Below, in pieces: positions 28,715 to 40,029 of a DNA stretch of 64,000 nt; position 1 is the stretch's first letter; each line of letters starts with the position of its first letter. The stretch comes from Thiomicrorhabdus sp. ZW0627 (GTDB lineage Bacteria > Pseudomonadota > Gammaproteobacteria > Thiomicrospirales > Thiomicrospiraceae): assembly GCF_029767005.1 (NCBI RefSeq), contig NZ_JARUQR010000004.1, positions 517 to 64,516 of the forward strand, read 5' to 3'. The notes under the pieces are model-generated. The model did not search any database, was not told the origin of the DNA, and saw only the letters and a program-made list of their open reading frames with translations. Both the position numbers and the translations under genes were made by a program.

Positions 28715-30703
28715 TTACTTAGCTAAAACCGCGTTTGCAGTCGCAACAACGTTTTCTACTGTGAAGCCGAACTCTTTGAATAGTTCACCAGCTGGAGCTG
28801 ATTCACCGAAAGACTTCATACAAACAACGTCGCCTTCTAGACCAACGTACTTGTACCATGACTCGGCAACACCGGCTTCAATCGCTACACGCTTAACACC
28901 AGGAGTCAACACAGAATCCTTGTATGCTTGATCTTGAGCGTCGAATGCACAAGTAGATGGCATAGAAACAACACGGACGTTCGCATCCATTGCTTCAGCC
29001 GCTTCTACCGCTAGACCTACTTCAGAACCGGTTGCGATGAAAATGATGTCTGCTGTACCTTCACAATCTTTTAGTACATAACCACCTTTCTCGATGTTCT
29101 TAACCTGCTCGGCAGTACGTGCCATAGGTGTTAGGTTCTGACGTGAGAACACCAATGCAGTCGGAGCATTGCCACGCATCATAGCCATCTTCCAAGAAAC
29201 CGCAGATTCAACCGCGTCACAAGCACGCCAAGTTTGGAAGTTAGGGATAACACGCATTGTCGCCAACTGTTCAACCGGCTGGTGAGTAGGACCATCTTCA
29301 CCCAAACCGATTGAGTCGTGAGTGAATACATAAATCGTACCGATCTTCATCAATGCAGACATACGCAAAGCGTTACGCATGAATTCCATGAACATGAAGA
29401 AAGTACCGCCGTAAACTTTAAATCCACCGTGAAGAACCATACCGTTCATCATGTGAGCCATACCGAATTCACGTACACCCCACGATAGGTAGTTACCGTT
29501 CGCGTTTTCATGATTTACCTTAACCGTACCAGACCAGTTAGTCAGGTTAGAACCTGTCAAGTCAGCAGAACCACCGAACATTTCAGGTAGCAATGGACCC
29601 ATTGCTTCGATTGCGTTCTGAGATGCTTTACGAGAAGCGATGTTTGGCATTTCTTCTTGCGTGTGAGCAATGAACTTATCCATTTCAACTTCGAAGTTAG
29701 CTGGTAGATCACCTGCCATACGACGTTCGAATTCAGCAGCCAATTCTGGGTGCTCTGCACGGTATGCTTCAAAACGTGCATTCCATTCCGCTTCGTCTTT
29801 AGCACCCTGTTCTTTGTGGTCCCAACCAGCATAAATGTCATCTGGAACTTCAAACGGTGCATGTGGCCAGTTCAAGAATTCACGTGCCGCCGCGATCTCT
29901 TTATCTCCAAGAGGCGCACCGTGACAATCGTGAGAACCACATAGGTTCGGAGAACCGAAACCGATAATAGTACGAGTACAGATCAAAGTAGGCTTATCAG
30001 TAACGGCTTTCGCTTCTTCGATCGCTTTGTTGACAGCTTCTGCATCGTGACCGTCTACGTTGCGGATAACGTGCCAGTTATAAGACTCGAAACGGCCTGC
30101 AACATCACGCTCCATCCAATCACCGATGTGACCGTCGATAGAGATGTCGTTGTCATCCCAGAATGCGATCAACTTGCCTAGACCCAAAGCACCGGCCATA
30201 GCGCCCGCTTCGTGAGATAGACCTTCCATCAAACAACCGTCACCCATGAATACATAAGTGTGGTGGTCAACGATGTCGTGACCTGGACGGTTGAACTGAG
30301 CCGCCAAAGTACGCTCGGCAATCGCCATACCTACGGCGTTGGTGATACCTTGACCTAGAGGACCGGTTGTTGTTTCGATACCATCTGCATAACCATACTC
30401 AGGGTGACCTGCTGTCTTAGCGTGCAACTGACGGAACTGCTTGATATCTTCGATGCTTAGGTCAAAACCTGTAAGATGCAACAAAGAATAGATAAGCATA
30501 GAACCATGACCGTTAGACAATACGAAACGATCACGATCTGCCCAGTTGGCATTGGTTGGGTTAAATTTCATGTGGCTGTTCCACAGAACTTCAGCGATAT
30601 CCGCCATACCCATTGGTGCACCTGGGTGACCAGAATTTGCTTTTTGAACAGCATCCATGCTCAAAGCACGAATCGCGTTTGCAAGATCTCTACGAGTTGT
30701 CAT
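28715..30703 (-). CDS. tkt: Transketolase
   Basis: Thiamine diphosphate enzyme of 662 residues moving two-carbon units in the Calvin and pentose phosphate cycles. [19 protein letters not shown] (23-41), [14 protein letters not shown] and the GDGCLMEG thiamine motif near residue 153 are in the N domain; [20 protein letters not shown] is the transketolase signature near residue 456. It begins the leftward tkt-gap-pgk-pyk-fba series. Highly biased codon use suggests strong expression. Confidence 0.97.
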   Translation of the reverse strand: MTTRRDLANAIRALSMDAVQKANSGHPGAPMGMADIAEVLWNSHMKFNPTNANWADRDRFVLSNGHGSMLIYSLLHLTGFDLSIEDIKQFRQLHAKTAGHPEYGYADGIETTTGPLGQGITNAVGMAIAERTLAAQFNRPGHDIVDHHTYVFMGDGCLMEGLSHEAGAMAGALGLGKLIAFWDDNDISIDGHIGDWMERDVAGRFESYNWHVIRNVDGHDAEAVNKAIEEAKAVTDKPTLICTRTIIGFGSPNLCGSHDCHGAPLGDKEIAAAREFLNWPHAPFEVPDDIYAGWDHKEQGAKDEAEWNARFEAYRAEHPELAAEFERRMAGDLPANFEVEMDKFIAHTQEEMPNIASRKASQNAIEAMGPLLPEMFGGSADLTGSNLTNWSGTVKVNHENANGNYLSWGVREFGMAHMMNGMVLHGGFKVYGGTFFMFMEFMRNALRMSALMKIGTIYVFTHDSIGLGEDGPTHQPVEQLATMRVIPNFQTWRACDAVESAVSWKMAMMRGNAPTALVFSRQNLTPMARTAEQVKNIEKGGYVLKDCEGTADIIFIATGSEVGLAVEAAEAMDANVRVVSMPSTCAFDAQDQAYKDSVLTPGVKRVAIEAGVAESWYKYVGLEGDVVCMKSFGESAPAGELFKEFGFTVENVVATANAVLAK

Positions 30704-31062
30704 ACAACTTCCTCAACTTTGTAAAAAATTCGGTTTCTGTGGGGCTCAAACAGGGTCTAAACAAGGCCTTAAACACCCTTAAATCAGGCTTAAAATTCAA
30801 CCTAAAATAGCCCCACAATATAAATTTGGACGATTATTCTCTCCTAAAACTGTAAATTCATCAAGTTTTCTTATGTAAATATTAGCCCTGGATATCCTTT
30901 CGGAAACCACTCTCCGTCCGCAGAAGCCATTGTAATACGGGGAGTTTTTCAATTCCGATCAAGAGAGCTCAAGCCTTTCGGCCTCGTTCAAATGAGCCCG
31001 GCGAATGCAAATCCGCCGAGAATTGTATTCTCGTATTCAAGAATGATTACCCAAATACAAAT
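30704..31062. other. Intergenic region between tkt and the RND pump
   Basis: 359 bases without a gene. The part next to tkt is AT-rich and contains imperfect repeats of TTAAA next to GGTCT/GGCTT-like words; the tkt promoter should lie here, but I could not fix it. Close to the RND stop are two small hairpins, CGGCGAAT with ATCCGCCG near 31000 and GAGAAT with ATTCTC at 31018-31032, which may end the pump transcript. Confidence 0.5.
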
Positions 31063-34000
31063 TTATGAAGATTTTGTGACAAGCTTTTCCTTCCGCGAAC
31101 TGAATCGTTCATAACTGAGCTCATAGAAAGAAAGCAGGGCCGGAATGACCAACAAAATCAGGAAAGTCGAGAACATCAAACCGAATGCGATCGCGGTTGC
31201 CATCGGAATCAAGAACTGAGCCTGCAATGAAGTCTCAAATAACAACGGAGTCAATCCTGCAATGGTCGTCAAAGACGTCAACATAACGGCACGCACCCTC
31301 TGCACAGCCGCCTCCTCAAGCGACTCGTTGACACCCAACCCGGATTCGCGGAGACGCTTATAGAAACTGACCAAGATGATTGAATCGTTTACCACGATAC
31401 CCGACAAACCGAAGAACCCGAATAGCGAAAGGATCGTCATGTCCAGCCCCATCCACCAGTGCCCCATGATCGCCCCAACCAGTCCGAACGGAATCGCCAT
31501 CATCACCACCAGCGGCCAACCGTAGGAACCGAACACCCAGGCCAACACAATATAGATAATTGACAAGCCCAACAAAAGGCCAATCTTCATATCTGCCATC
31601 GTCTCTGCCTGACGTGCATTTTGCCCTTCAAGCGAATAACTCAAACCGTATTTCTGCACCAACTCCGCCAAAGTGCTTTGCTGAAGCTGAGCCAAAATTC
31701 GGTTGGCGTTATTCACAGTCTTATCCACTTCGGCAACCACTGTTACCGCCAAACGACCGTCCACATGGCGCATCACATCAAAACCGCGCTGGGTATGCCA
31801 GGCTGCGACGGAACTTAAAGCCACACGTTCTCCCGAAGGCACAACCACCTGCATCCGATTAATGGTGGCCAAAGTAGCCTGCTCCGCTCTAGGGAACTGA
31901 ACACGGACTTCGACTTCATCCTCGTCGTCGGTAAATATCTGCACCAGGCGTCCTGAAAACGCATCCGATAACTGTCGACCCAAAGAGACATAGGTCAGAC
32001 CCAAAGCCTTCCCTTGAGGGGTCAACTGATAAACCAACTGATCACGACCATACGGCAGATCATCCCGGATCCCACTGACCCCCGGAATCTGATTCAACAC
32101 TTCCTGAAGATCGACCGAAGCCTGCTTTAACTTCATAGGCTCCGCGCCGAACAAGCGGATATCGACATCACTTCCCGGCGGCCCCATTCTTGGAGCCTCC
32201 ATGGTCAAAACATCCATGCCAGGCACTGTGCCCGCCTTTTCTTTCCATACCCGAATGAATTCTGTATTACGAGTGTGCCTCTGATCCGGTTCCGCCAACT
32301 CGATATTAATGCCACCGAAATTCGGACCTTTTTCACGGCTAGTCTCGTTGAAGTGAACAACGGCCGTTTTCAGAATACCTGGCTCCAGCTCCTTCTCGGT
32401 TTCCAACAGGGCTTCATACAAATGCTGAACATATTGACCTGTCACGTCCGCAGGCGTTCCGGCGACAAACCGCACATCCGCATTGATCTTGGTCGACTCA
32501 GGGGAAGGGAAGAACACAAATCCGAGGCGTCCGCCGGCCAACAAGCCAATCACAAATATCATCAGCGCCAACGCACTTGCCAACGTTGCAGCCCGGTTTC
32601 TCAAAACCCAGCGTATCATCATTCGGAACTGATGATGACGAAGATGATCGATACCGCGTTCCAAACGGTCACGTAAAGAACCTTTCACCGTCGGCTTCAC
32701 TTTGGCTAACGCATGTCGCAAGTGCCCTGGAAGAATAGTGAAACTTTCGATCAGTGATGCAAAAATGACCGCAATAATCACCAGTGGAATCGCAAACAGA
32801 ATATTCCCCATCTCTCCGCCGATCATCATCAACGGCAAGAAAGCGGCCACAGTCGTCAAGGAAGAAGCGGTCACAGGCCAGAACATTCGGTGAGCACCCC
32901 CTTCGGCCGCATGCAAATGACTCTCCCCCATCTCATGATGCGCCAACGCATCTTCACCGACCACTATGGCATCATCGACGATGATCCCCAGCGCCATGAT
33001 CAGTCCGAACAGACTGACCATATTGATACTGCCGCCCGCCAGATACATGATCATCAAGGTCGTCATGAATGAAACCGGAATCCCGATGGCAATCCAAAAA
33101 GCCACGCGGCCGTTCAAGAAAATATAGAGAATCAACACAACCAAAATCAGACCGCCGACCCCGTTATTCACCAACAGCATGATACGTTGATTTACCAGCG
33201 ACCAAGTTTCGTCATAGACTTTCAGACTGATGCCTTGAGGCAACTGCGGGATTGTCTCCTGCAACCACTCATCCATAATCTTGGATGACTTCAAGGTATC
33301 GCCGCTTTCTGCCCGCATCAACTGCAGTTCGATCGTCGGCTTTCCATCCACTTCCAGATAGGGCGAATCTTTTGTCGCGCGGCGCTCGATATGACCGATG
33401 TCACCCAACGCAATATTTTCAGAAGTATTCACCACCAACGGCATCTGTGCGAACTGCGTTTCGGTACGCTTCTGCTCCAGTGCCCGGATATCGCGAATAC
33501 TGTCCTGATCCCCTACCGAACCGGCCGGATAATCACGACTCATTCCTGCAACCTGATTACCGACCTGCTCCAATGAAAGTCCGTAATGCTCCAATGCTTG
33601 CTGAGGCACCTCAACCGCCATCTCCTGAGTCGGCAGCCCCTTGAAATTAATCTTGTCGATTCCTCGATCCAGCAACTGACGCTCAAACTCCCTCGCCAAA
33701 GGGCGTAGCTCAGCCGCCGAACCGTCTTCACTCATCAACAAAATGCGAGCAATCGATTCATAGCGGATCACCCGCTCCACAATCGGCCTTTCCGAATCCT
33801 GGGGAAGGTTGCGCAATTCACTTATCCGCTGATTGATCTGATTCTGCGCCTCAATCATGTCGGTGCCTTCATTGAACTTCAATGAGATCGAGGACAGCCC
33901 CAAGGCTGAAGTTGACGTCATCTCATCCAGCCCATCCAGGTTTCGTAAAACCCGTTCGATCGGATCGGTAATGCTTGTCTCCACATCCTCTGCGTTGGCT

Positions 34001-34263
34001 CCCGGCCAAACCACCCTGACAGTAGCGTAATCCAACTCGAAATTAGGAAAGAACTGCACATTCAGCTTCAACAAAGCCACGATGCCCATCAGAATCATGA
34101 TCAACATAAGCAGATTGGGAGCAACCTTGTGGCGTGCAAACAGACCGATCAAACCATGTGATTTGAACTTTTTTTCATTGATGTGGTAATCCTGATCCAG
34201 ATCACCACTTTGAGAAGGGCTGGAGGCCATAGAGGCCTGTTCATTCACTTCCGACGAACTCAT
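31063..34263 (-). CDS. RND efflux pump, inner-membrane permease (AcrB/MdtB type)
   Basis: Proton-driven exporter of 1066 residues. The HAE-type plan is visible: a first membrane helix near residues 43-62, a periplasmic porter region, then clustered helices from about 340-500 including LGIIVDDAIVVGEDALAHHE, which holds the paired acidic residues of the proton relay. The second half repeats this with SLFGFFGLSGIVVNDSIILV. It overlaps the adaptor gene by four bases (ATGA), so translation is coupled. No TolC-type gene is adjacent. Substrates cannot be inferred; heavy-metal pumps usually differ in the relay motif. Confidence 0.93.
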   Translation of the reverse strand: MSSSEVNEQASMASSPSQSGDLDQDYHINEKKFKSHGLIGLFARHKVAPNLLMLIMILMGIVALLKLNVQFFPNFELDYATVRVVWPGANAEDVETSITDPIERVLRNLDGLDEMTSTSALGLSSISLKFNEGTDMIEAQNQINQRISELRNLPQDSERPIVERVIRYESIARILLMSEDGSAAELRPLAREFERQLLDRGIDKINFKGLPTQEMAVEVPQQALEHYGLSLEQVGNQVAGMSRDYPAGSVGDQDSIRDIRALEQKRTETQFAQMPLVVNTSENIALGDIGHIERRATKDSPYLEVDGKPTIELQLMRAESGDTLKSSKIMDEWLQETIPQLPQGISLKVYDETWSLVNQRIMLLVNNGVGGLILVVLILYIFLNGRVAFWIAIGIPVSFMTTLMIMYLAGGSINMVSLFGLIMALGIIVDDAIVVGEDALAHHEMGESHLHAAEGGAHRMFWPVTASSLTTVAAFLPLMMIGGEMGNILFAIPLVIIAVIFASLIESFTILPGHLRHALAKVKPTVKGSLRDRLERGIDHLRHHQFRMMIRWVLRNRAATLASALALMIFVIGLLAGGRLGFVFFPSPESTKINADVRFVAGTPADVTGQYVQHLYEALLETEKELEPGILKTAVVHFNETSREKGPNFGGINIELAEPDQRHTRNTEFIRVWKEKAGTVPGMDVLTMEAPRMGPPGSDVDIRLFGAEPMKLKQASVDLQEVLNQIPGVSGIRDDLPYGRDQLVYQLTPQGKALGLTYVSLGRQLSDAFSGRLVQIFTDDEDEVEVRVQFPRAEQATLATINRMQVVVPSGERVALSSVAAWHTQRGFDVMRHVDGRLAVTVVAEVDKTVNNANRILAQLQQSTLAELVQKYGLSYSLEGQNARQAETMADMKIGLLLGLSIIYIVLAWVFGSYGWPLVVMMAIPFGLVGAIMGHWWMGLDMTILSLFGFFGLSGIVVNDSIILVSFYKRLRESGLGVNESLEEAAVQRVRAVMLTSLTTIAGLTPLLFETSLQAQFLIPMATAIAFGLMFSTFLILLVIPALLSFYELSYERFSSRKEKLVTKSS

Positions 34264-35501
34264 TCGGTCACCTCTGCCACTTTCAGGCCGCTCACCGCAT
34301 TCGGTAGATGGGTAATACTGATTTTGCTACCTTCCGGGAAGTTCGGTTCGATCAACGCCCACAAAGCACCATTCACCGTCAAATCGCCCAAAAGTTTCAC
34401 CTTAACCACTTTGAGTCGGCCGTCCTCAACCAGATAAACCCGGTCATTGCCATATATCGCAGAATATGGAACCGCCACCACACCATCGCGCTCGGAACCT
34501 TGTAACTCGACATCTAAAAGATCGCCAGGACGTGAAGACTTCATTTGCTCAGGCAATTCAAAGAACAGGTCGACGCCACTGGTCGTCGCCTCCCCTGCCA
34601 TTCGATCCACTCTCAAGACAACCGGCTCCGCAGAGGAAGACTCGTGGTAAAGCGCAGTCACTTTCTCACCACTGTTTAAACGTCGATTAATTTCATGAAA
34701 TTCGGAGACGGGCAGCTTGGCTCGTAACTCCATACTGTCTAGAGAATAATATTCGACTAATACCGCCCCCGCATTAACGTGATTTCCGGCACTAACCTTG
34801 ACGCTGGCGATACGGCCATCATATGGCGCCACAACCGTGCCGCGCTTCAAATTCAATTTCGCCTGCTCCAATGCCGCTTTCGCCTTATCCAGGCGGGCTT
34901 GGTTCTGCATGGATTTCAACTTATGCTCTTCAACTGCCAACTGGGCGCCGACCACGGTATATTCCTGCCTGGCCAACGCCTCTTTGGATTGCTCCAAAGC
35001 CGTTGTCGAGGTCAGATCCTTCTTCAGCAACTGCTCGGTACGCGTCACATCCGATCTCTTGAACGCCAGCACTTTCTTCTCATGAGCCAAACGCTCGACA
35101 TTCGCCTGATAGGCCAATTTCTCCAAACGCAATTGGGCCTCGGCATCCGCCACTTCCGCCTTAGCCTGCTCCAATGGAATCTGCAAATCCTGCACGTTCA
35201 TCGCCACCAGCTTATCACCGGCTTTTACAGTTTGACCTTCCTTAACCCAAACCTCATCAACCACACCGGAAATGGGCGCTGAGGCAGAAACCATCGAATT
35301 AGATTCAACCTGCCCGTATAACCTCAACATCGGAGCCAGTCTTTCAGGCTTGGCTTCAATCACCTGCACCATCCAAACTTTTTCTTTTACCTGAACCGGA
35401 GGCTGCTCTGGCTTGGTCGACTTCATATAAACAAACACAACAATCGCCAAAACAATGATCCCGATTGGAAGTAGCGCCCGCTTGATTTTTGTCATCCACA
35501 T
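34260..35501 (-). CDS. RND efflux periplasmic adaptor (membrane fusion protein)
   Basis: Adaptor of 413 residues. A membrane anchor lies near residues 8-26. The lipoyl halves are near SGVVDEVWVKEGQTVKAGDKL (residues about 78-98, quoted here as VKEGQTVKAGDKL) and APYDGRIASVKVSAGNHV; between them is a long coiled coil, residues about 110-210, rich in Ala, Glu, Leu and Lys. The beta-barrel and membrane-proximal domains follow. It is the first gene of the two-gene pump operon. Confidence 0.92.
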   Translation of the reverse strand: MWMTKIKRALLPIGIIVLAIVVFVYMKSTKPEQPPVQVKEKVWMVQVIEAKPERLAPMLRLYGQVESNSMVSASAPISGVVDEVWVKEGQTVKAGDKLVAMNVQDLQIPLEQAKAEVADAEAQLRLEKLAYQANVERLAHEKKVLAFKRSDVTRTEQLLKKDLTSTTALEQSKEALARQEYTVVGAQLAVEEHKLKSMQNQARLDKAKAALEQAKLNLKRGTVVAPYDGRIASVKVSAGNHVNAGAVLVEYYSLDSMELRAKLPVSEFHEINRRLNSGEKVTALYHESSSAEPVVLRVDRMAGEATTSGVDLFFELPEQMKSSRPGDLLDVELQGSERDGVVAVPYSAIYGNDRVYLVEDGRLKVVKVKLLGDLTVNGALWALIEPNFPEGSKISITHLPNAVSGLKVAEVTE

Positions 35502-35781
35502 GTTTTCGTTATCCGGTTATTTACTGAGTGACTCATCATTCTAAATGAATTTAAGGAAATTTCACCCCTTAATGAACCGCTCTTCATCCGGCGATTCAAG
35601 ACTAAAAGAGTCTTATTATCAAAACAGATAAATCAGCAGGTGAACTAAATCCACTTACGCAATAATTACCACGACTATTTTAATGTTGTTATACCCCATC
35701 CAAGTTGCTATATTTCAAGACATAAAATCAAGTCATAAGCCTATCAACAGGAACAAACTCTAACCAACAGAAGGAAACAAC

Positions 35782-36351
35782 ATGAAAAAGCTTATTATTG
35801 CCGTCGTGCTTGGGGCCGTCTCTCTTAGCGCCGCCGCTCAAGACAATTCCATTTCCGAAAAACAACTGGAAGCACGCCAGATTGCCAAACAATTCTTGGG
35901 CTCATTGAAACCCGAACTCGGCAAGGCGATGAAAAGTGGCGGCCCGGTTTTTGCTGTCGGAAAGTGCCATAAGATTTCACCTGAAATCGCACAAAAACTG
36001 ACGGAAAGCACCGGTTGGAACGTAAAACGAGTCAGCCTTAAACCACGCGCCACTACGGCTAACCCTGACAACTGGGAAACCAGCACTTTGAAATGGTTCA
36101 ATGAACAGGCCGCTTCAGGAAAGGATGTGACCAAACTGGAAAAATTCGAAATCGTAAAAGTGGATGGACAGGACACTTACCGCTACATGAAAGCAATCCC
36201 GACTGGAGACATCTGCTTGACCTGCCACGGAACCGCGGTACCGGCCAATGTCACTCAAAAACTGCAGGAACTTTATCCTTCAGACAAAGCCACCGGCTAT
36301 CATAAGGGCGAGATCCGCGGAGCTTTCAGCTTTAAACAGCCTAAACTATAA
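35782..36351 (+). CDS. Periplasmic haem-binding protein, DUF3365/Tll0287-like
   Basis: A 189-residue protein with a Sec signal peptide (residues 1-19, cut after SAAA). The single haem site CLTCH has Cys145, Cys148 and His149. The arrangement, an N-terminal helical part and the haem site near the C-terminal end (GDICLTCHGTAVPANV), fits the DUF3365 (Tll0287-like) domain, found alone and in sensor proteins. A second cysteine region GKCHKISPEIA is present near residue 62. The role may be redox or gas sensing; this is not shown. It is monocistronic, with AGGAAAC upstream of the ATG. Confidence 0.85.
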   Translation: MKKLIIAVVLGAVSLSAAAQDNSISEKQLEARQIAKQFLGSLKPELGKAMKSGGPVFAVGKCHKISPEIAQKLTESTGWNVKRVSLKPRATTANPDNWETSTLKWFNEQAASGKDVTKLEKFEIVKVDGQDTYRYMKAIPTGDICLTCHGTAVPANVTQKLQELYPSDKATGYHKGEIRGAFSFKQPKL

Positions 36352-36373
36352 ACCGCTCAACCCCTTAAGATAA

Positions 36374-36397
36374 AAAAACCGCCTTCCGGCGGTTTTT
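36374..36397. terminator. Bidirectional intrinsic terminator
   Basis: AAAAACCGCC pairs perfectly with GGCGGTTTTT around TTCC, between the convergent haem-protein and cca genes. Confidence 0.93.
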
Positions 36398-36428
36398 GTT
36401 TAATAACACCTTTTTAAGAGTACGACAC

Positions 36429-37676
36429 TCAATAAGACTTTAAGAAATCGGAAATCAACTGCAATCGTTTTCGCTCTATCGCCTCCGCGATTTCCGCCCC
36501 CTGAAACCCCTGTTCTATAATCTCACGGTTATTCACCTTATTAGCCGCATTCGCAAGTGCCATCCAAAATTCTGCTTGAGGGTAAACAGCATTTTCAAAT
36601 CCCGTGCGACCTCTTGCGTCGGCCTCGCAAGCGAGCAATACCAACTGCAATATTTCAGGATTTTTAAAAAATGAACAGGCCTGTACCACTTTAAGATAGG
36701 TCTTAGGTTTAAGGGCTGGTCGCCCGTCGGAATCCAATCCCTTATGAACCAGACCGTGCCACTCCGTCACCTTCTCAGATAACTGTTGGATTTTCTTCGG
36801 AACACGATAACGCTGACACAATTTCGCCACAATCGGCACGCCCGCCGCTTCATGTCCATGATGCTTCGGCCACAACTCCTTCGGCGTCACCCCTTTACCT
36901 AAATCGTGCACCAAGGCTGCAAACCGCACATCCAAACTCTCCGACAATTCGGCTGCGGCATCCAACACCATCATGGTATGAGTGCCCACATCACCTTCAG
37001 GATGGTATTGCGGTGGCTGGGCCACTTCATACAAACAATCCAATTCCGGAAACAACACCTTCAAAGCCCCGACTTCCCGCAACACGGTAAAGAAAACACT
37101 CGGCTTGTCGCAACCGAGCGCCTTAACCACCTCTTGCCAGACACGTTCCGGAGTCAAACTCTCCAACTCACCCGATGCCGCCATACGAGACATCAACAAC
37201 CGCGTATCTTCATGCAATTTGAACCCGAACCGGTTTAATTTGGCAGCAAACCGAGCCACTCTCAACACTCGCAAAGGATCTTCTGAAAACGCTGGAGACA
37301 CATGGCGCAACACCCTATTTTTCAGATCTTCCAAACCACCATAAGGATCGACAATATCACCCGAATCATTCTGAGCCATCGCATTAATGGTCAGGTCACG
37401 ACGCAACAGATCCTCTTCAAGAGATACCTCAGGAGAAGCACTGACTTCAAACCCGTGATAGCCGACCCCTGCTTTACGCTCGGTTCGGGCCAGCGCATAC
37501 TCTTCCTTGGTTTTAGGGTGCAAAAATACCGGAAAGTCTTTCCCCACCTGCTCGTAACCTGCGTCAAGCATCGCCTGAGGTGTCGAACCGACCACCACCC
37601 AGTCACGATCGTAAACGTCGACGCCCAACAGGGCATCCCGCACAGCACCACCAACCAAATAGGCCTGAAATTCCAT
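36429..37676 (-). CDS. cca: Multifunctional CCA-adding enzyme with HD domain
   Basis: Adds or repairs the CCA end of tRNAs. It has 415 residues. [10 protein letters not shown] (8-17) and the metal-binding DRD of YDRDWVVVG (residues 22-30) make up the nucleotidyltransferase head; [11 protein letters not shown] follows. The HD hydrolase domain has HTMMVLD and ALVHDLGKG near residues 236-265, which is typical of the gammaproteobacterial enzyme that also has phosphatase and phosphodiesterase activities. The gene contains an exact CAGGCCTG at 36676. Confidence 0.95.
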   Translation of the reverse strand: MEFQAYLVGGAVRDALLGVDVYDRDWVVVGSTPQAMLDAGYEQVGKDFPVFLHPKTKEEYALARTERKAGVGYHGFEVSASPEVSLEEDLLRRDLTINAMAQNDSGDIVDPYGGLEDLKNRVLRHVSPAFSEDPLRVLRVARFAAKLNRFGFKLHEDTRLLMSRMAASGELESLTPERVWQEVVKALGCDKPSVFFTVLREVGALKVLFPELDCLYEVAQPPQYHPEGDVGTHTMMVLDAAAELSESLDVRFAALVHDLGKGVTPKELWPKHHGHEAAGVPIVAKLCQRYRVPKKIQQLSEKVTEWHGLVHKGLDSDGRPALKPKTYLKVVQACSFFKNPEILQLVLLACEADARGRTGFENAVYPQAEFWMALANAANKVNNREIIEQGFQGAEIAEAIERKRLQLISDFLKSY

Positions 37677-37718
37677 TAACCGTTTTCCTTAACGCTCTAT
37701 ACAAGCTACACAAACAAA

Positions 37719-37742
37719 AAAGCCGTCATATTCGACGGCTTT
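37719..37742. terminator. Intrinsic terminator between epimerase and cca genes
   Basis: Perfect nine-pair stem AAAGCCGTC with GACGGCTTT, 6-base loop, U run in the leftward direction. Confidence 0.9.
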
Positions 37743-37776
37743 CATTCTTAATATTCATCGAATCGATTCGATTACT

Positions 37777-38766
37777 TTACACCAATTCGTCAGCGTTGCG
37801 TTTCGCCTCTTTACGGAAGAAGTTATAACGGTCACGAATGTTATGCGGTACTGCATAATTCGAAACCACCCACTCCAAGCTTGCCGGTACAAAACCAAAC
37901 TGAGTCGAAAAGTCTTCGTCGGACACCATATCCTGTTCCAACATCAACAACTGAGCTTTTGAAACCGAAGCCACCGGTGCAAACGCCCCCATCATCGACA
38001 TGATCTTAGCATTCATGCGACACATCGGGAACACCACAGCATCTTTCTGCATCAAATCGGAAACCAGTTCGCCCAATTCCTTCAAGGTCAAACGTTCTTC
38101 GCCCGCCACATCCAGTTTTTGACCGAACGTAGCAGAATTCTTGACCGACGCCACAAATGCCGCGGCAAAATCTCTTACCCAAACCGGCTGCACAACCGTT
38201 TCACCCTGGGCAACCATCAACAAACCGAAACGGTTCAACTGATTAACATAACGCTGAGTGGTATCGTCATTTTCACCAATCAACAGACTAGCTTTAAAAA
38301 TCGTCACATCCGCGCTGGCTGTCGTATGCATCAATGCATCCGCTTCACCCAACTTGCACAGATAATCGTTTTCTTCCTGATTGGAAGATGCGCCGATCTG
38401 CGAAAGACTCAACACGCGCTTAACTCCGGTATGCTCCATAGCCGACTTGATTTTTTGATTGACGTGCACCAAGTCATCCAGGGCCACCATCTCGGTTCCG
38501 TTCAAGCGATCTGCGGTCAAATTGACAACAATATCCGCACCGTCAAGCACCGCATCCAACTGCTCGGCGTCATCGTAAGAGGCCAACATGGCAACTTTCG
38601 TGTTCGCAAACAATGCAAAATCGCGGTAACGCTCTGGTCGACGCGCACAAACGGTGATTTCATAACCCGCTTTCGACATCGCATTAACGATCTCACGACC
38701 GATATAGCCAGTACCACTAAAGACGGTAACTTTGTTTCCTAACATCATGCCCGAATCCAATTTCAT
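37777..38766 (-). CDS. NAD(P)-binding epimerase-like protein (complex I NDUFA9-like)
   Basis: Atypical short-chain dehydrogenase of 329 residues. The dinucleotide site is VFSGTGYIGREIV near residues 15-27, and ADIVVNLTADRLNG follows. The usual catalytic Tyr-x-x-x-Lys is not evident, as in the NDUFA9-like group that binds but may not turn over NADPH. The start region may be shorter: the second Met at residue 8 gives a typical N terminus, MMLGNKVTVFSG. It stands alone upstream of cca; in related bacteria such proteins are linked to quinone or electron transport, but nothing here confirms it. Confidence 0.78.
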   Translation of the reverse strand: MKLDSGMMLGNKVTVFSGTGYIGREIVNAMSKAGYEITVCARRPERYRDFALFANTKVAMLASYDDAEQLDAVLDGADIVVNLTADRLNGTEMVALDDLVHVNQKIKSAMEHTGVKRVLSLSQIGASSNQEENDYLCKLGEADALMHTTASADVTIFKASLLIGENDDTTQRYVNQLNRFGLLMVAQGETVVQPVWVRDFAAAFVASVKNSATFGQKLDVAGEERLTLKELGELVSDLMQKDAVVFPMCRMNAKIMSMMGAFAPVASVSKAQLLMLEQDMVSDEDFSTQFGFVPASLEWVVSNYAVPHNIRDRYNFFRKEAKRNADELV

Positions 38767-38877
38767 TAATCAAAACCTGACAAGGATAAGGAATCACTGA
38801 TTTAAGGTCAAGTTTTTAACGCTCGGTTTTTTGTTACAATACGCGCAATTTATTGCATTCAAATTTAAGGGAAACCT

Positions 38878-39174
38878 ATGACCACGATTAACGTATCCGT
38901 CTTCAAAAGCCCCAAAAAAGAGGAACTTTACCTCTATGTTCCACAAGACGACGGTTTGGAAAAACTGCCTAAGGAACTATTAGTCATGTTCGGTGAGCCT
39001 GCACACGTCATCGACTTCGAATTGACTCCGGAACGCAAACTGGCCCGTGAAGACACTGCGTCAGTGATAGATTCTCTACAGAAAAAAGGGTATTTCATGC
39101 AAATGCCGCCGAATGAAGTCGAAAAGTTCAGCGACATCGCTCCACCTCCGGAAAGACTCGACAACATCTGCTAA
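38878..39174 (+). CDS. YcgL-family protein
   Basis: A 98-residue protein with the family pattern VSVFKSPKKEELYLYV at the start, LPKELLVMFGEP in the middle and KGYFMQMPP before a short tail. This matches the small YcgL (DUF709) family, whose structure is known but function uncertain. The start has AAGGGAAA upstream. It lies 162 bases before sodB without an obvious terminator. Confidence 0.86.
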   Translation: MTTINVSVFKSPKKEELYLYVPQDDGLEKLPKELLVMFGEPAHVIDFELTPERKLAREDTASVIDSLQKKGYFMQMPPNEVEKFSDIAPPPERLDNIC

Positions 39175-39336
39175 ACGTTTTCGGATAAAAAGCCTCACGT
39201 GCCGGTTTTTCAATACCGGCACTTAATACCCGATAAAATGACTCAACTATTTACAATCCAACAGGGTTGACTACAATATCAACGTCTACGAATTAAAACT
39301 TTCCAAATACTTATTACAACTTAAAAGGAATTTAAC

Positions 39337-39948
39337 ATGGCCTTTACACTTCCTGATCTACCATACGATTACGATGCGCTTGAAGTTTCCATTGATGCTC
39401 GCACTATGGAAATCCACCATACCAAGCACCACAACACCTACATCACTAACCTGAACAACGCAATTGCTGGTACTGAAAACGAAGACAAGTCTTTGGAAGA
39501 ATTGATTGCTAACGCTGGTTCTATCTCACCTGCAGTACGTAACAACGGTGGTGGTCACTGGAACCACTCTTTCTTCTGGGAAGTCATGACTGGTGACAGC
39601 ATGGGCGCACCAACCGGTGCATTGGCGGATGACATCAACGCAACCTTCGGTGGTCTAGATGCAATGAAAGAAAAGTTCAATACAGCCGGTGCTACCCGTT
39701 TCGGTTCAGGCTGGGCTTGGTTGACAGTTTCTGCCGACGGTAAGCTGGAAATCTCTTCAACACCTAACCAGGACAACCCATTGATGGACGTAGCCGAAGT
39801 AAAAGGGACGCCAATTCTTGGTTTGGACGTTTGGGAACACGCTTACTACCTACGTTACCAGAACCTTCGCCCAGCTTACATGCAAGCTTGGTGGGACGTG
39901 GTTAACTGGAATAAAGTTTCCGAACTATACTCTGCTGCAAAAGCTTAA
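39337..39948 (+). CDS. sodB: Superoxide dismutase, iron type
   Basis: Cytosolic superoxide dismutase of 203 residues. Metal ligands are in [11 protein letters not shown] (first His near residue 27), NHSFFWEVM (His near 80), and [17 protein letters not shown] (Asp and His near 165-170). GPTG-type residues are replaced by SMGAPTGAL, and the aromatic WNHSFFW pattern favours iron over manganese. Codon bias indicates high expression. The gene ends at a strong terminator. Confidence 0.95.
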   Translation: MAFTLPDLPYDYDALEVSIDARTMEIHHTKHHNTYITNLNNAIAGTENEDKSLEELIANAGSISPAVRNNGGGHWNHSFFWEVMTGDSMGAPTGALADDINATFGGLDAMKEKFNTAGATRFGSGWAWLTVSADGKLEISSTPNQDNPLMDVAEVKGTPILGLDVWEHAYYLRYQNLRPAYMQAWWDVVNWNKVSELYSAAKA

Positions 39949-39966
39949 TCAGCGAACCGCAAGCAC

Positions 39967-39996
39967 AAAAAAACCGGGCTTGTTCCCGGTTTTTTT
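39967..39996. terminator. Strong bidirectional terminator after sodB
   Basis: AAAAAAACCGGG pairs perfectly with CCCGGTTTTTTT around CTTGTT, between convergent sodB and the beta-propeller gene. Confidence 0.95.
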
Positions 39997-40029
39997 ATAT
40001 CCTAAATAAACGAATTCCAATTTTAACCA